From contig NZ_JAIVLL010000001.1 in the NCBI RefSeq assembly GCF_020524625.1, positions 558,001-622,000 of the forward strand: a stretch of 64,000 nucleotides of DNA. Reading direction: 5' to 3'. Below the pieces are notes generated by a model, which saw only the letters and a list, made by a program, of their open reading frames with translations, had not been told where the DNA came from and did no database searches. Positions 60,776 through 64,000 of this stretch are shown in pieces. Both the position numbers and the translations under genes were made by a program. This DNA is from Brevundimonas poindexterae. Lineage in GTDB: Bacteria; Pseudomonadota; Alphaproteobacteria; Caulobacterales; Caulobacteraceae. The number at the start of each line of letters is the position of its first letter. Position 1 is the stretch's first letter.

Positions 60776-60833
60776 AGGCGACCACGAGGGCGACGAGGGA
60801 AAGGGCGGTACCGATTTCCACAGCGCTGATCAT
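60696..60833 (-). CDS. Possible 45-residue membrane protein overlapping the ABC-F start
   Basis: ISAVEIGTALSLVALVVAYV after Met gives one hydrophobic segment, then a basic proline-rich tail. GGAGG lies 10 bases before the ATG at 60833. The C-terminal half is in another frame of the ABC-F gene, so overlap is substantial. It may be a real upstream cistron or a chance ORF. Confidence 0.4.
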   Translation of the reverse strand: MISAVEIGTALSLVALVVAYVSLQPRPKPVPIRVRDAQRRRRPHA

Positions 60834-60972
60834 GATCGTCTGGCCTCCAGAAACTACTCACGCGAAGCTAGGAGAATGGGATGGATTGCCGATGGGTGCA
60901 AGCGCCATTCCCCCTTGGCCAGATGCACGATGCCGTGAGATCGTGCCACAGGCGAACGGACGGGAGGCGGCC

Positions 60973-61416
60973 ATGAAGCGATCGGCGGGCGGGATTCTGA
61001 TGGCCATGGCCGGGATTTCGGCCTGCGCCCACGCACCGGCGGGGCCGCCCGATCCGCTGGACCTCCGGCCGGTCACCACACAGACTGCGCCGCCCCACGC
61101 CCGCCTCTATGCCGACTGCATCGGTCAGGCCATCGACGCCGGCACCTATGCGCGGGCGTCCGACCCCGGCACCGAGCTTCTGGTGTTCAGCTGCTCCGGC
61201 CAGCCGGCCCGGGCCTTCTACGACGGCCTCGCCACCCGCAGCCAGGCTATGGGTTCGGAATACGCCGTCGAGGGCCGCACCCTGCGCACGACCGAACCTC
61301 TCCAGCGCGACCGCTTCGGCGCCGACGGCTGCAGCTGGGACGGCGTCACCGACTGGCGCTGCGACATCACCCTCCGAACCGGCACCTTCCTGGCGGATAT
61401 GTCGCCGGTCCAGTGA
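60973..61416 (+). CDS. Predicted lipoprotein, function unknown
   Basis: A 147-residue protein with a lipobox (GISAC) at about 13-17. The mature part has Cys in YADCIG, FSCSGQPA, DGCSWDG and WRCDIT, which could form two disulfides. No family recognised. GGGAGG precedes ATG 60973. It converges with the next lipoprotein gene over 2 bases. Confidence 0.68.
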   Translation: MKRSAGGILMAMAGISACAHAPAGPPDPLDLRPVTTQTAPPHARLYADCIGQAIDAGTYARASDPGTELLVFSCSGQPARAFYDGLATRSQAMGSEYAVEGRTLRTTEPLQRDRFGADGCSWDGVTDWRCDITLRTGTFLADMSPVQ

Positions 61417-61434
61417 TCCTAAGGATCGACCGGC
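61404..61434. terminator. Hairpin spanning stop codons of convergent lipoprotein genes
   Basis: GCCGGTC and GATCC pair with GGATC and GACCGGC (12 bp, 4-base bulge on the left arm), loop TAA. Both stop codons sit within the structure. No T tract on either side. Confidence 0.45.
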
Positions 61435-61919
61435 CTCAGAACGGGCGCTTCATCCGCTTGCGGCGCCCTATCGGCCGCTACCGCTGCCGGCCCCTCAGGC
61501 GTGGCGCCGGGTTTGAAGTTCGCATTGATGTGGAAGCCGTGAACCTTCCAGACCTCGCCCTCCTTCCGGAATACGACGTTCTGGACAATGACCCGGTCCG
61601 GATAGTCGTAGCTGCGCACCAGACTGTAGGTCATGCCCCCCGTCCCGGCATTCGTTTGCCAGCCTTCGGTCTTGCCCTCCGGCACCGGCCCCTCGGGCAG
61701 CATGGACTTCACAAAGGGAAGCTGGGCCGCGACCTGTTCCAGATCCGTGCCCGCCGCCATGGCTTCGGTGATCCGGGCGTCATCTCCGGTCGCAAGGGCG
61801 ACCATAATCGCCTGGGCTTCCTGATTGCGGTCTTCATCACCGGTCAGGGACGGCATGCTGCACGCCGCCACCGCCAGCGTCATCACCATTGCAAGCGCCC
61901 GCATCCAGGCCATCGACAT
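61419..61919 (-). CDS. Predicted lipoprotein, function unknown
   Basis: A 166-residue protein with a lipobox (VAAC) near residue 20, an acidic helical stretch (about 30-60), and a C-terminal beta region with [20 protein letters not shown], reminiscent of NTF2-like or DUF4864-type folds; this is a guess. ATG 61919 is used with GGGAG upstream; it diverges from uvrA. Confidence 0.68.
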   Translation of the reverse strand: MSMAWMRALAMVMTLAVAACSMPSLTGDEDRNQEAQAIMVALATGDDARITEAMAAGTDLEQVAAQLPFVKSMLPEGPVPEGKTEGWQTNAGTGGMTYSLVRSYDYPDRVIVQNVVFRKEGEVWKVHGFHINANFKPGATPEGPAAVAADRAPQADEAPVLRPVDP

Positions 61920-61988
61920 CACTCACTCCCGTTTCCAAGGGAACGCTGGCACGGAGACCGCGCGGGTTCAAGAAGTGCGATACAGCGA

Positions 61989-62003
61989 GTTCCGCATTTG
62001 TTC
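61989..62003. promoter_or_regulatory. LexA/SOS box upstream of uvrA
   Basis: GTTC-CGCATTT-GTTC is an exact alphaproteobacterial LexA operator (GTTC-N7-GTTC), 80 bases before the uvrA ATG. TTGCTG follows as a possible -35 and CATATA as a weak -10. DNA-damage induction of uvrA is expected. Confidence 0.85.
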
Positions 62004-62083
62004 TTGCTGAAATCGGCAAATCAATGCCCATATACCGGCGTCGCGCCGGACCCGTCCGGCCCTCTCTGCGTTCCCGGACAGGC

Positions 62084-64000
<1,917 letters not shown>

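Overview
The window is chromosomal core sequence from a GC-rich alphaproteobacterium, most likely a Caulobacteraceae member and possibly Brevundimonas. The reasons are the divergent fliX/flgI pair, the rpoZ-rel-pyrE-pdxJ-acpS-lepB-rnc-era gene order, an alphaproteobacterial DksA with a reduced zinc finger, a GTTC-N7-GTTC SOS box at uvrA, and a complete CtrA-type box (TTAA-N7-TTAAC). Genes are dense and often overlap by 1-4 bases. I see no insertion sequence, prophage, CRISPR array or other clear mobile element, and no gene-free stretch above 300 bases.

Layout. 1-10 kb (minus strand): rpoC (cut by the window start), rpoB, two tandem I78-type protease-inhibitor-like lipoproteins, holC and a leucyl aminopeptidase. 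10-18 kb (plus): an envelope cluster lptF-lptG, then lptD-surA-pdxA-rsmA. 18-28 kb (minus): rpoZ, rel, a LOG-family gene, pyrE, pdxJ, acpS, lepB, rnc, era and a beta-lactamase-fold serine hydrolase. LepB has an unusual acidic N-terminal extension of about 180 residues, and recO is not next to era. 28-34 kb: folK diverging from a NYN nuclease-like gene coupled to a family 5 uracil-DNA glycosylase, a small membrane protein, smpB-dapA, and a lytic transglycosylase. 34-37 kb: a BtuCDF/FecCD-type importer led by a TetR-family regulator.

37-49 kb holds a membrane glycosyltransferase, a GFA-family protein, two RNA methyltransferases, hrpB, an NSS transporter, an APC permease with a textbook terminator, phosphoglucomutase, a 40-residue membrane protein, and a second SpoU-family methyltransferase. 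Near 49.6 kb is tRNA-Asn(GTT) with a well-formed promoter. It is followed by a terminator pointing the other way and an orphan CtrA box. 50-55 kb: a lipoprotein, a second LOG paralogue, a small secreted protein, gltX, an exported protein/esterase pair and dksA. 55-59 kb: flagellar genes (fliX divergent from flgI, flgJ-like, flbY-like) with a sigma-54 promoter, then an EAL protein with its catalytic residues intact. 59-64 kb: an ABC-F ATPase, two convergent lipoproteins, and uvrA (cut by the window end).

I found no obviously novel multi-gene system. The most interesting leads are the orphan CtrA box with its terminator (possible cell-cycle-controlled small RNA), stop-codon-spanning hairpins at several tight convergent gene ends, the LepB extension, the tandem I78 lipoproteins with an unresolved start, and several unannotated-type small membrane proteins.
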